Positions 26,465-35,582 are shown, counted from the first letter of the stretch. The stretch: 64,000 nt of DNA from Lachnobacterium bovis (GCF_900111325.1 NZ_FOGW01000005.1:124001-188000), one strand, 5' to 3'. Numbers and translations are program-made. The notes: generated by a model not told the origin, from the sequence alone.

Positions 26465-26962
26465 TTATCGAAGTATATTTAGTTTTTCCATTATTATGCG
26501 TTGTTGACGTTCCATTTCTTTTCGCTCTTCATCTTCCATATGATCATATCCAAACAAATGAAGCATACTGTGACAAATCAAAAAAGCAAATTCTCTTTGA
26601 ATACTATGACCGTACTCATTAGCTTGCTCAAGAACTTTCTCATATGAAATCACAATATCGCCAAGAATAACTGCATCTGTATCATAATCATATGCATCAA
26701 AATTGCCTTCCTCTAAGAAGGAAAAATCACCTGGCTTTTCATAATCAAGCATTGGAAAAGATAAAACGTCAGTTGGTCTATCAATTTCTCTATGTTCCAA
26801 ATTTATTTTATGTATTTCTTCATTATTCGTTAATGTTAAATTAACTTCTGCTTCAAATGGAAAATTAATATATTCAAGACAGCCTTTAATAACTTTTTGT
26901 GCAAGCTCTGAATAATCAAATTCAAAAGGAATCTCACACATTTCTTCTAGTTCAAATATCAT
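26465..26962 (-). CDS. ybeY: Endoribonuclease YbeY
   Basis: 165 residues. Single-strand endoribonuclease for 16S rRNA 3' maturation and 70S quality control. The zinc motif HxxxHxxGxDH is seen as HSMLHLFGYDH (about residues 130-140), preceded by RPTDVLSFPM and LGDIVISYEKV. It overlaps the upstream HD-like gene by 4 bp (ATGA type). The phoH-HD-ybeY order is the standard Firmicute arrangement. Confidence 0.96.
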   Translation of the reverse strand: MIFELEEMCEIPFEFDYSELAQKVIKGCLEYINFPFEAEVNLTLTNNEEIHKINLEHREIDRPTDVLSFPMLDYEKPGDFSFLEEGNFDAYDYDTDAVILGDIVISYEKVLEQANEYGHSIQREFAFLICHSMLHLFGYDHMEDEERKEMERQQRIIMEKLNILR

Positions 26963-28134
26963 TTTTTAAGTCCCTCCTTCACTAAGTAGTCTCTAACCAA
27001 AAGAAATTGATGCATACTCATACCAGAAGCATCAAGTTTATTAGATATTGAAAATTCATTTAATGTCTGATAAATGAAAATATTGATATCCGCAACATTA
27101 TTTTGTGTGCTTTTTAACTGTTCTATTTTACTAACTAATGTATCTGTCATGTTAATTAGAGCAGATTCTTTTGAAGAAGGCAAATTAATTTCTCCATTAT
27201 ATTCAGAAATTATTTTAATAACTGCTTCTGGAAAACATTGATATTTTGCTTTCTCAATTGCCTTATTAATACCTTGTTCTTCATCCCATTTACACATTCT
27301 ATAATAAAAACCAGCTGCAGCGCACAAAGTAGTATCATAGCCTAATTTCTTAGCACATCTGTATGATAAATCTGATACTCTTATTGCATGATTATATTCT
27401 TTAGGCGAAAAAGCTTTAATACTTAATATCTCATGATAATTTTCATCTAAGATTTCATCGTATTTATTTTTTTCCTCACTTATGGTATTATGATACACTT
27501 TTTTATAGAATACAAGTGTAAATAAACAAATAAAAACACTTTGTGCAATAATGCATATAAAATATTCTTTTGATACAATACTATTCCTTTTAAAATAAAA
27601 CAATATATTTATTATACAATTTAAAAAAAACATCGTCAAACAGCTCCAAATATATTCATTTTCATTTGAAAAGCTGTTCACTATTATTGCCGCAAATAAT
27701 ATTACAAGCACTGACGCTATAAGTTCCTCTTTACTTATATTAGTCAATAATGTAATTAGTATAGCAGAATATGCTCCAAAAATAATAGCTAATATATCTG
27801 TTGAAAATGCACACATTACAACAGGTATAAGTATCATTGGCTTTAAAAATTCAGGCAAAAATACACATATAACTACGACAATTGATGTAAAACATACCCC
27901 CAAAGATACATTAATAAAGCTACATTGCGTGTAATTATATAATTCTTTATGAATTCTTTTGTATTCTAACTCATAAAAAAACAAGCCTAAAAAAATCATA
28001 TCCAAAATCAAAAGCATAATATATTCGCCAATTTGCATTTTTTCGTAAAAACCTAACGATAAACTTGTTGCAAAAATAACCACCATAATTATTGCCATTG
28101 GAATTGCTCTATAAGGTGTTACCTTCTCTATCAT
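26959..28134 (-). CDS. Short PgpH/YqfF-position membrane protein with degenerate HD domain
   Basis: 391 residues from the ATG at 28134 (AAAGGG 9 nt upstream; a TTG at 28143 is too close to it). About eight membrane helices up to residue 210, then a cytoplasmic HD-like domain (about 225-390). It occupies the phoH-x-ybeY slot where Firmicutes encode the 7TMR-HD c-di-AMP phosphodiesterase PgpH (~700 residues), but lacks the large extracellular domain. The first His (H249, HAIRVSDLSYRCAKKLG) and the late Asp (INMTDTLVS) remain, whereas the defining His-Asp pair expected in FYYHDIGK is Tyr-Arg (278-279, in FYYRMCK). It is probably catalytically dead and may bind a ligand or act as a membrane scaffold. 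Confidence 0.75.
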   Translation of the reverse strand: MIEKVTPYRAIPMAIIMVVIFATSLSLGFYEKMQIGEYIMLLILDMIFLGLFFYELEYKRIHKELYNYTQCSFINVSLGVCFTSIVVVICVFLPEFLKPMILIPVVMCAFSTDILAIIFGAYSAILITLLTNISKEELIASVLVILFAAIIVNSFSNENEYIWSCLTMFFLNCIINILFYFKRNSIVSKEYFICIIAQSVFICLFTLVFYKKVYHNTISEEKNKYDEILDENYHEILSIKAFSPKEYNHAIRVSDLSYRCAKKLGYDTTLCAAAGFYYRMCKWDEEQGINKAIEKAKYQCFPEAVIKIISEYNGEINLPSSKESALINMTDTLVSKIEQLKSTQNNVADINIFIYQTLNEFSISNKLDASGMSMHQFLLVRDYLVKEGLKK

Positions 28135-28163
28135 TTTCCCCAACCCTTTTTTATTTTTTTATT

Positions 28164-29174
28164 TTAACGATTAATTCTTTTCTTAACTACTGCTTTTCTC
28201 TTCTTATTTTTTTCAATTTTTTCTTCATATTTTTCATATGCTTTAACAATTTTTTGAACTAGAGGATGTCTAACAACATCGTTTGCAGTTAATTGACATT
28301 TACCAATCTCATCAACGTTAGATAAAACTTTTAATGCAACATCTAAACCAGATTGAGTATTTGGAGCTAAGTCCTTTTGACTACCATCACCAGTAATAAC
28401 TACTTTTGAGCCAAAACCTATTCTTGTTAAGAACATTTTCATCTGTGCAGGTGTTGTATTTTGTGCTTCATCTAAAATAATAAACGCATTGTCTAAAGTT
28501 CGACCTCTCATATATGCAAGTGGAGCGACTTCAATTAATCCTTTTTCCTGATTCTTTAAAAAACTATCAGCTCCCATTATTTGATATAATGCATCATATA
28601 ATGGCCTTAAATATGGATCAATTTTACTTTGTAAATCTCCAGGTAAAAATCCTAATTTTTCACCAGCTTCTATAGCAGGTCTAGTTAAAATTATCCTACT
28701 TACTTCTTCATTTTTAAATGCCGTAATCGCCATTGCCATTGCTAGATAAGTTTTACCTGTACCAGCTGGTCCAATTCCAAATGTAATCATATTTTTACGA
28801 ATAGAATCAACATACTTTTTTTGACCTAATGTTTTAGGCTTTACAGGTTTTCCTTGTATTGTATGACAAATTATATCACCATCTAGTGTAACAATAGCTG
28901 ATGGATCTTGCTTTTCTAATATTAATGATAATTCGTAGTTTACAGTTTGTTCCGTGATTTCATTGCCACGCTTTGATAATTCATATAATTGTGTGAAAAC
29001 TTCTTGTGCACTCTTACAAGCATTATCATTTCCTATAAATTTTACTAAATTTTCTCTAACAATGACTGTTACTCCTAATGTTTTTTCGATTTTTTTTATG
29101 TTAGAATCGAACTGTCCAAAAATATTTGATAAATGTTCAGCTTCAATTGTCATTGTTTTTTCTGTCATATTCAT
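28164..29174 (-). CDS. phoH: PhoH-family ATPase
   Basis: 336 residues. N-terminal KH/R3H-like segment (about 15-90), then a P-loop NTPase domain with Walker A GPAGTGKTYLAMA, EAGEKLGFLPGD, YMRGRTLDNAFIILDEAQN (Walker B) and FGSKVVITGDGSQKDL. It is thought to act in RNA metabolism, often with YbeY, which is encoded two genes downstream. The start codon shares one base with the pdp stop (TAATG), with AAGGAG 10 nt upstream, suggesting translational coupling. Confidence 0.93.
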   Translation of the reverse strand: MNMTEKTMTIEAEHLSNIFGQFDSNIKKIEKTLGVTVIVRENLVKFIGNDNACKSAQEVFTQLYELSKRGNEITEQTVNYELSLILEKQDPSAIVTLDGDIICHTIQGKPVKPKTLGQKKYVDSIRKNMITFGIGPAGTGKTYLAMAMAITAFKNEEVSRIILTRPAIEAGEKLGFLPGDLQSKIDPYLRPLYDALYQIMGADSFLKNQEKGLIEVAPLAYMRGRTLDNAFIILDEAQNTTPAQMKMFLTRIGFGSKVVITGDGSQKDLAPNTQSGLDVALKVLSNVDEIGKCQLTANDVVRHPLVQKIVKAYEKYEEKIEKNKKRKAVVKKRINR

Positions 29175-30478
29175 TAATCAATTACTCCTTTAATAACGCT
29201 TGGTGCTACTATTTCTTGATCTACAATTTCATATGAGTCAAATATCATTGTACGCGCTTTATTTGCTTTATCCATATCATTAGCATAAATTGTAGCTAAT
29301 GTTTCACCTTCTTGTACATAATCTCCAATTTTATTATTTAAGATGATTCCTACAGCTAAATCAATCACGCTATCTTTAGTTTCACGACCGCCACCTAATG
29401 TCATACAAGCATTACCAATATTTTCAGCAAAAATATTTTTTACATATCCAGCTTTATTTGCAACAACCTCAATTGTATATTTTGTATTATCGAATTTAGA
29501 AGGATTATATACGTATGATTCATCTCCACCTTGAGCCTTAACAAATTCAGCAAATTTATTAAGTGCTGATTTATTTTTTATAGCTTCATCCATTAAATTA
29601 AAAGCTTCATCTTTTGTAGAAGCCTTTTGTGCAGCAATAAGCATTTGTGCACCTAATTCATAAACAACTGCCTTGAAATCTTCTGGGCCATTACCGTTTA
29701 GTGTATCGATAGCTTCTTTAACCTCAACAATATTACCAACGGCTTTACCCAATGGTTGATTCATATCAGTAATAACTGCAACTGTATATTTTTTAGCTAA
29801 TTTACCAATAGAAACCATTTCTTTAGCAAGATTTTGTGAATCTTCTAGTGTTTTCATAAATGCTCCATCCCCTGTTTTTACATCAAGTACGATAGCATCA
29901 CTACCAGATGCTAATTTTTTGCTCATAATTGAACTTGCAATTAAAGAAATTTGATTCACAGTTGCCGTTACATCTCTTAACGCGTATAGCTTTTTATCTG
30001 CAGGTGCTAAATTTGCAGTTTGTCCAGCAATGGCAATACCTATAGCTTGAACATTCTTTTTAAATAATTCATCTGAAATGCCAGTTGTAAATCCTGGAAA
30101 TGATTCTAATTTATCAATTGTTCCACCAGTATGCCCTAATCCACGACCTGACATCTTAGCAACAGGAACACCTAAACTTGCAACAAGAGGTGTTAAAACA
30201 AGAGATGTTTTATCGCCAACTCCACCTGTACTATGTTTATCAACTTTAATACCGTCAATATAACTCAAATCAAGTACATCACCACTATCTCTCATAGCTA
30301 ATGTCAAATCTAGTGTTTCTTTTTTTGACATTCCATTAAAACAAATTGCCATTAACAAAGCTGATGCCTGATAATCTGGTATACTTCCATTTGTATAATT
30401 TTCAACAAAGAAGTTTATTTCCTCTGTTGTAAGTTCTTCATTTAATTTTTTTTTCATGATAATGTCATACATTCTCAT
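29174..30478 (-). CDS. pdp: Pyrimidine-nucleoside phosphorylase
   Basis: 434 residues. Cleaves uridine, deoxyuridine and thymidine with phosphate to base and (deoxy)ribose-1-phosphate. Family signature: KVDKHSTGGVGDKTSLVLTP and KMSGRGLGHTGGTIDKLESFPGF, then YALRDVTATVNQISLIASSIMSKKLASG with the substrate-contacting RDVTATV and SIMSKK residues. AGGAGG lies 7 nt before the ATG. No deo genes are adjacent; cdd, another pyrimidine-salvage gene, is far away at 59296. Substrate breadth (Pdp rather than DeoA) is inferred from length and family similarity. Confidence 0.93.
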   Translation of the reverse strand: MRMYDIIMKKKLNEELTTEEINFFVENYTNGSIPDYQASALLMAICFNGMSKKETLDLTLAMRDSGDVLDLSYIDGIKVDKHSTGGVGDKTSLVLTPLVASLGVPVAKMSGRGLGHTGGTIDKLESFPGFTTGISDELFKKNVQAIGIAIAGQTANLAPADKKLYALRDVTATVNQISLIASSIMSKKLASGSDAIVLDVKTGDGAFMKTLEDSQNLAKEMVSIGKLAKKYTVAVITDMNQPLGKAVGNIVEVKEAIDTLNGNGPEDFKAVVYELGAQMLIAAQKASTKDEAFNLMDEAIKNKSALNKFAEFVKAQGGDESYVYNPSKFDNTKYTIEVVANKAGYVKNIFAENIGNACMTLGGGRETKDSVIDLAVGIILNNKIGDYVQEGETLATIYANDMDKANKARTMIFDSYEIVDQEIVAPSVIKGVID

Positions 30479-30507
30479 GGTAATTCCTCCTAGTAAAAAT
30501 AAGTTTT

Positions 30508-30990
30508 TTATTTATGATAAGGTTCATTATTCATGATTCTATAACTTCTATATACTTGTTCTAATAGAATCACCCTCATTAATTGATGTGGAAAAGTCAT
30601 ATTTGAAAAACTCAACAAATAATTGGCTTTTTTAAGAACTTTATCAGATAGACCAAGCGATCCTCCAATAACAAAATAGATATGACTTGTTCCTTGAATT
30701 CCAAGACGTTCGATTTTTTTTGATAACTCAACTGAATCTAACTGTTTACCTTCTATAGCGAGACAAATAACATAGGCACTAGTGTCCTTCATTGCATTTA
30801 AAATTCTTTCTCCTTCTATATCTTTAACAATATTTATCTCGTTTTCGGTACACTGTTCTTTTGTTTTTTCATCAGCGACTTCTAAAACTTCTAACTTAAT
30901 ATACCTACTAAGTCTTTTTGAGTACTCTGCTATCGCATCCCGATAAAATTTTTCTTTTACTTTTCCTACACATATTATTGATACTTTCAT
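30508..30990 (-). CDS. rlmH: 23S rRNA pseudouridine-1915 N3-methyltransferase RlmH
   Basis: 160 residues. SPOUT methyltransferase acting on the 70S ribosome. Family blocks: MKVSIICVGKVKEKFYRDAI, CLAIEGKQLDS, HIYFVIGGSLGLS (SAM knot) and the invariant C-terminus PHQLMRVILLEQVYRSYRI...YHK. The start matches the family start exactly, but no ribosome binding site is visible, and a -10 box (TATAAT) ends only 6 nt before the ATG, so the mRNA may be leaderless. Confidence 0.96.
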   Translation of the reverse strand: MKVSIICVGKVKEKFYRDAIAEYSKRLSRYIKLEVLEVADEKTKEQCTENEINIVKDIEGERILNAMKDTSAYVICLAIEGKQLDSVELSKKIERLGIQGTSHIYFVIGGSLGLSDKVLKKANYLLSFSNMTFPHQLMRVILLEQVYRSYRIMNNEPYHK

Positions 30991-30996
30991 ACGTTT

Positions 30997-31025
30997 ATTA
31001 TAATATTTTTTAGCTTTTTCGTAAA
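30997..31025 (-). promoter_or_regulatory. rlmH promoter, predicted leaderless start
   Basis: Minus strand: -10 TATAAT at 30997-31002, 17-bp spacer, -35 TTTACG at 31020-31025. The expected start point (about 7 nt past the -10) coincides with the A of the rlmH ATG at 30990. Confidence 0.65.
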
Positions 31026-31034
31026 GTATTTACG
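31020..31034. repeat. Short palindrome overlapping the rlmH -35
   Basis: CGTAAA, GTA, TTTACG: a 6-bp perfect inverted repeat in the divergent rlmH/xpt intergenic region. One arm is the -35 hexamer of the rlmH promoter. It could be an operator; it does not resemble a PurR box. Confidence 0.45.
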
Positions 31035-31064
31035 ATTTTGTTTTCCATACTTATCCCAAAATAT

Positions 31065-31072
31065 GTTATAAT
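31065..31072 (+). promoter_or_regulatory. Extended -10 promoter of xpt
   Basis: TGtTATAAT with TATAAT at 31067-31072 and the extended -10 TG at 31065-31066. No good -35. The expected leader is only about 34 nt, so there is no room for the guanine riboswitch that precedes xpt in Bacillus. Confidence 0.6.
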
Positions 31073-31112
31073 ATTTTTAGGAGAGTTTATTTTGATTATG
31101 GAGGTGTTTTTA

Positions 31113-31682
31113 ATGGAGGAATTACAAAAATTAATACTAACCCAAGGAGAGGTAGTAAATGAAGAAATTATTAAAGTAGATAGTTTCATTAATCATCAAG
31201 TTGATCCTACTTTAATGGAAAAAGTAGGCAAGAAATTTGCTGAACAATTTAAAGATAGAAAAATCACAAAAGTTGCTACTATCGAGAGTTCTGGAATTGC
31301 TCCAGCTTTAATGACTGCTAAAGAGCTTGATGTTCCTCTTATTATTTTAAAAAAGGAACCATCTAGATATCTTAATAGTAACTTATATCAAACTGAAGTT
31401 TACTCTTTTACTCACCAGAAAAATTATGAATTAACAGTTTCACAAAAATATATATCAGAAAATGATCATATTTTACTTATTGATGATTTCCTAGCTGACG
31501 GCGAGGCTGCAATTGGAGCTATTAGATTATTCCATAAAGCACATGCAACTGTTGCCGGAGTTGGCGTCTTAATCAATAAAGAATTTCAACCGGGAGAAAA
31601 GAAATTAAATGAACAAGGAATTGATGTTGTCTCTTTAGTGAAAATTAAATCTTTAAAAGATAAAACTATTGTTTTCGATTAA
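31113..31682 (+). CDS. xpt: Xanthine phosphoribosyltransferase
   Basis: 189 residues from the ATG at 31113, which has GGAGG 8 nt upstream; an in-frame ATG at 31038 lies before the promoter -10 and was rejected. Converts xanthine and PRPP to XMP in purine salvage. Motifs: ATIESSGIAPALMTAKELDVP and the PRPP loop ILLIDDFLADGEAAIGAI. C-terminal block LNEQGIDVVSLVKI is typical for Xpt. A SulP transporter gene follows 53 bp later on the same strand without a terminator between them. In Bacillus xpt pairs with pbuX instead. Confidence 0.95.
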   Translation: MEELQKLILTQGEVVNEEIIKVDSFINHQVDPTLMEKVGKKFAEQFKDRKITKVATIESSGIAPALMTAKELDVPLIILKKEPSRYLNSNLYQTEVYSFTHQKNYELTVSQKYISENDHILLIDDFLADGEAAIGAIRLFHKAHATVAGVGVLINKEFQPGEKKLNEQGIDVVSLVKIKSLKDKTIVFD

Positions 31683-31735
31683 TAATTTTATTTTTTACAC
31701 CTTTTTAGGGAACAGAAAAAAGAGGTTTAACAGTA

Positions 31736-33397
31736 ATGCAAAAAGAAAAATTAAAACCCATGTTGTTCACTGATTTAAAGAACTATACTGGACAACAATT
31801 TGCAAAAGATTTAATATCAGGAATTATTGTTGCTATTATAGCACTTCCTTTATCGATTGCATTGGCACTAGCATCTGGAGTAGGTCCAGAGGAAGGTATT
31901 TACACAGCCGTAGTTGCTGGATTTTTAATTTCATTTTTTGGTGGCAGCAGTGTTCAGATTGCAGGTCCAACAGCTGCTTTTGCTACTATTGTTGCAGGAA
32001 TTGTAGCAAATAGAGGAATGAATGGTCTTATAATGGCCACTATTATCGCAGGTATAATTCTTATTTTAATGGGAATCCTTAGATTAGGATCATTAATTAA
32101 ATTTATACCATACACTATTACTACAGGTTTTACAGCTGGTATTGCTGTAACTATTTTAATTGGTCAATTAAAGGATTTTATGGGTGCAATATATCCTAAA
32201 GGCACAGTTGCTATTAGTTCAACAGAAAAGCTTGTTGCACTTTCAAAATCAGTTTCAACTTTTAATGTAAATGCCATTATTATAGGTGTTATTAGTTTAA
32301 TCATTTTAATCGTTTGGCCAAAGATTAGCGAAAAAATTCCTGGTTCAATCATCGCTGTTATTGTAGGAATTGTTTTAGTTAAAGTATTTAAATTACATGT
32401 TTTCACTATTGGAGATTTATATTCTATTCATGGAGGATTACCAAAATTCCACGTTCCTTCTATAACTATAGGTGGAATTCAAGCCGCAGCTTCTGACGGT
32501 TTTACTATTGCTATTCTTGCTGCAATAGAATCACTTTTATCATGTGTTGTTGCTGATGGAATGATTAATTCAAGACATAGATCTAATACTGAATTAGTGG
32601 CTCAAGGTATTGGTAATATTGGGTCAGTATTATTCGGTGGTATACCAGCGACTGGTGCAATTGCTCGTACTGCCGCTAATATTAAGAATGGTGGAAAGAC
32701 ACCAATTGCAGGTATTGTTCATTCAATTACGCTTTTACTTGTATTGATTGTACTTATGCCATATGCAAAACTTATTCCAATGCCTACTATTGCTGCCATA
32801 TTATTTTTAGTTGCATATAATATGTGTCAATGGCGTACATTTGTACATTTATGCAAAACATCATCAAAGAGTGATATTATCGTATTATGTACAACATTTG
32901 TTTTAACTATTGTCTTTGATTTAGTAGTTGCTATTGAAGTTGGTATGATTTTTGCTTGCTTATTATTTATGAAACGAATGAGTGATGAAGCTAGCATTCT
33001 TGGCTGGGAATACATTGATCCTGAAAATGATCCTGATGCCACTGATAAAAAATACGTTCCAGATTATGTTCGTGTGTATGAAATTATTGGACCAATGTTC
33101 TTTGGTGATAGTGAGTTAATCGAACTAATTGAATTAAAAGAATACACAAAAATTCTTATTATCCGTATGCGTGGAGTTCCAGCTATAGATGCAACAGCTA
33201 TGCAAGGTTTAGAAAAGTTATATAAACAATGTAAATTAGCTAATGTTCAATTGATTTTCTCTCATGTTAATGAACAGCCTATGAAAACAATGGAGAAAAA
33301 TAAATTTATTGAAAGAATTGGTTCTGAAAACTTCAGACCTAATATTGATGCAGCTTTAAAACGCGCAGAAGAAATTGGTAAGCAGAATAATTATTAA
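31736..33397 (+). CDS. SulP-family anion transporter with STAS domain
   Basis: 553 residues. About 10-12 membrane helices with the SulP signature (DLISGIIVAIIALPLSIALALASGVGPEEGIYTAVVAGFL, SVQIAGPTAAFATIV) and IPATGAIARTAANIKNGGKTP. A C-terminal STAS domain runs from about 440 to 545 (YVRVYEIIGPMFFGDSELIE, RMRGVPAIDATAMQGLEKLYKQC). Known SulP substrates include sulfate, bicarbonate and dicarboxylates; the cargo cannot be read here. Co-transcription with xpt hints at a purine or anion link only weakly. The ribosome binding site AAGAGG lies 10 nt upstream of the ATG. Confidence 0.9.
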   Translation: MQKEKLKPMLFTDLKNYTGQQFAKDLISGIIVAIIALPLSIALALASGVGPEEGIYTAVVAGFLISFFGGSSVQIAGPTAAFATIVAGIVANRGMNGLIMATIIAGIILILMGILRLGSLIKFIPYTITTGFTAGIAVTILIGQLKDFMGAIYPKGTVAISSTEKLVALSKSVSTFNVNAIIIGVISLIILIVWPKISEKIPGSIIAVIVGIVLVKVFKLHVFTIGDLYSIHGGLPKFHVPSITIGGIQAAASDGFTIAILAAIESLLSCVVADGMINSRHRSNTELVAQGIGNIGSVLFGGIPATGAIARTAANIKNGGKTPIAGIVHSITLLLVLIVLMPYAKLIPMPTIAAILFLVAYNMCQWRTFVHLCKTSSKSDIIVLCTTFVLTIVFDLVVAIEVGMIFACLLFMKRMSDEASILGWEYIDPENDPDATDKKYVPDYVRVYEIIGPMFFGDSELIELIELKEYTKILIIRMRGVPAIDATAMQGLEKLYKQCKLANVQLIFSHVNEQPMKTMEKNKFIERIGSENFRPNIDAALKRAEEIGKQNNY

Positions 33398-33402
33398 TAT
33401 TT

Positions 33403-33465
33403 AAAAAAAGGCCATACAAAGTTCAAATATCAAATTAGATATTAAAAGAACATAGTATGGTCTTT
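33403..33465. terminator. Bidirectional terminator between convergent units
   Basis: 11-bp stem (arms 33407-33417 and 33455-33465, one G-U) with a 37-nt loop. A run of seven A (33403-33409) gives a good T tract on the minus strand, which ends the ktr/fhs/ftsK-side operon. The plus-strand tail is weaker (CTTTATTATA) but ends the xpt-sulP unit. Confidence 0.8.
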
Positions 33466-33482
33466 ATTATACTAAATTAATC

Positions 33483-34127
33483 TCATTTTAATTTCTTTAA
33501 TCGATTAACATCAGCTAGAATATACAATTCTGTATCTTCATAGATAATCTCTTCTGGACTTAAATACGACATTATTCTATTATTTTTTTTCATAGTTATG
33601 ACGTTAATTTTATGTTTCTCACGTAAACGTAATTCTTTTAGACTTTTTCCTATCCATTCTTTTTTAGGTCTTAGACTAACAACACAAACATTTTTACTAA
33701 TTTCAAAAAATTCAAGAAAATTAGATGACATTATTTTACGAGCATTACTTTTAGCACTCTCTTTTTCAGCAAAGATAATTTCATCTGCCCCTACTTTTTT
33801 AAGAATATTAGCCATTCTTTCAGAAGAAGCCTTTGCTAATACTCTTTTAACGCCTTCCTCTTTTGCAACCATAACACACATTATACTAGATTCAAGATTA
33901 TCACCCATGGATACAACGACAACATCCATGTTTGATAATCCAATGTTACTTATTGCATCTGGATCACTTAATTCAGCTACTATTGCAATGCTAACCATGT
34001 CAGCGTATTGATTAATAATTTCTTCATTATTATCAGCTATAACTACTTCTGCACCACTTTCACATAATTCTTCAGTAATATATCTTCCAAATTGTCCCAT
34101 ACCTAGGACAGCTACTGATTTACTCAT
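33483..34127 (-). CDS. ktrA: KtrA-type K+ uptake regulatory subunit (RCK)
   Basis: 214 residues. RCK-N Rossmann domain (VAVLGMGQFGRYITEEL with GxGxxG at the start, DNNEEII; VVVSMGDNLESSIMCVMVAKEEG), then an RCK-C domain (about 140-214). A cytoplasmic gating ring that binds nucleotide and controls the membrane subunit encoded just upstream. AAGGAG precedes the ATG. KtrA versus KtrC naming is arbitrary; TrkA would be too, as classical TrkA is twice this length. Confidence 0.9.
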   Translation of the reverse strand: MSKSVAVLGMGQFGRYITEELCESGAEVVIADNNEEIINQYADMVSIAIVAELSDPDAISNIGLSNMDVVVVSMGDNLESSIMCVMVAKEEGVKRVLAKASSERMANILKKVGADEIIFAEKESAKSNARKIMSSNFLEFFEISKNVCVVSLRPKKEWIGKSLKELRLREKHKINVITMKKNNRIMSYLSPEEIIYEDTELYILADVNRLKKLK

Positions 34128-34198
34128 AAAAATATATACTCCTTTATAATAAATTACTATATAAACATTATCTCATAAAAATTATAAATATCTAACAA

Positions 34199-35560
34199 CT
34201 ATCCGGCTAAAAATTTACCATCTGCAAATTTAATATAATTTTTATTGTAATTTGATGTAATAAAAAATAATCCTAACGATATAGGGCCTACTCTTCCTAA
34301 ATACATTGATAAAATAATTATTATCTTACCAACATCATTAAGGGATGCTGTAACATTTCTAGACAAACCTACTGTAGCAGTTGCACTAAAAGTCTCATAC
34401 ATACCATCTAATATATCAAGATTATTTGTTTTACAAAGTAATATTGCCAAAAAAATCGTAACAAAAAAATTGAATACAATAATTGCAACAGATTTTCTTA
34501 CCAATTCATTATTTACAGTTCTCTTAAAAATAGTAATATCTTTTTTATTTCTAATAAAATCGATTGTAGATAATATAACTACAAATATCGTAACTGTTTT
34601 TATTCCACCAGCTGTTCCCATTGGGGAACCACCTATAAACATAAGGATACATCCCATAAATCCAGATAAACCAGTTAAACCTTTTTGTGAAAATGTTGAA
34701 AAGCCTGCCGTTCTAAACGTTATTGATTGAAAAAAACAATTTAATATTTTATCTGATAAATTCATATTACCTATTGTGTTTGGATTATTGTATTCCATTA
34801 TAAAAATATATAACGCTCCAAAGAAAATCAAACCAATAGTTAATACTAAAACCAACTTTGTATGTTCAGATAGTGTTTTTAAAAAGAACTTAATATTACG
34901 TCTCTTTTTTAAAGAGATTTTAAAAACATCAATAATATCAAACCATACAATGTATCCTAAACCACCAATTACAATCAACATCATTGTATTTACAAGAAAT
35001 AATGGATTTGAATTATAATTTTCTAAACTGTTAGGTCCCATAATATCCATACCGGCATTACAAAAAGCAGACACGGAATTAAATATAGAATACGATAATC
35101 CTCTTATAATTCCATATTCTGGAATCAGTATGAATGAGTAGAAAATAATTCCAATAAATTCTACAACCGCAATTCCTTTTACTACTTTTAATAGAAATTT
35201 AACTAATCCATCAATTGTGTCTAAATTAAACGAATCTCTAATCAAAACTCTTTCCTTGATTGTGATTTTTTGATTTAAGCAAATTAACATCATAGTTAAA
35301 ATAGATACAACTCCTAATCCTCCGACTTGTATTAGTATTAAAATTACAATTTTACCAAATATAGTCCATTGTGCATATGTATCAACTGTTACTAATCCTG
35401 TAACACAAATTGATGTTGTAGCAGTGAATAAAGCGTCAATCCATGATGTTGTATATGATGTTCTAGTAGATATAGGTAACATCAAAAATAATGTTCCTAA
35501 TACTATAAAAACAGCAAATCCTATTGGAATAATTTGCGCGCTTTTTAATGTCTTTTTCAT
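34199..35560 (-). CDS. ktrB: KtrB/TrkH-type potassium transporter, membrane subunit
   Basis: 453 residues, about ten helices with four selectivity-filter loops: ATTSICVTGLVTVDT, NSVSAFCNAGMDI, SITFRTAGFSTFS and ETFSATATVGLSRNVT. Length and the filter sequences fit KtrB (about 445) rather than longer TrkH. Na+- or H+-dependent K+ uptake across the cytoplasmic membrane. AGGAGG lies just before the ATG. It is 71 bp upstream of its RCK partner. Confidence 0.92.
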   Translation of the reverse strand: MKKTLKSAQIIPIGFAVFIVLGTLFLMLPISTRTSYTTSWIDALFTATTSICVTGLVTVDTYAQWTIFGKIVILILIQVGGLGVVSILTMMLICLNQKITIKERVLIRDSFNLDTIDGLVKFLLKVVKGIAVVEFIGIIFYSFILIPEYGIIRGLSYSIFNSVSAFCNAGMDIMGPNSLENYNSNPLFLVNTMMLIVIGGLGYIVWFDIIDVFKISLKKRRNIKFFLKTLSEHTKLVLVLTIGLIFFGALYIFIMEYNNPNTIGNMNLSDKILNCFFQSITFRTAGFSTFSQKGLTGLSGFMGCILMFIGGSPMGTAGGIKTVTIFVVILSTIDFIRNKKDITIFKRTVNNELVRKSVAIIVFNFFVTIFLAILLCKTNNLDILDGMYETFSATATVGLSRNVTASLNDVGKIIIILSMYLGRVGPISLGLFFITSNYNKNYIKFADGKFLAG

Positions 35561-35582
35561 GATTCCTCCTAGCTAAATTGTT

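Noticed and set aside
31038..31112. Longer xpt reading frame from 31038
   Set aside because: Start lies upstream of the -10 box; the ATG at 31113 has GGAGG and matches the Xpt N-terminus.
31035..31112. Guanine riboswitch before xpt
   Set aside because: The leader is only about 34 nt and no aptamer core was seen.
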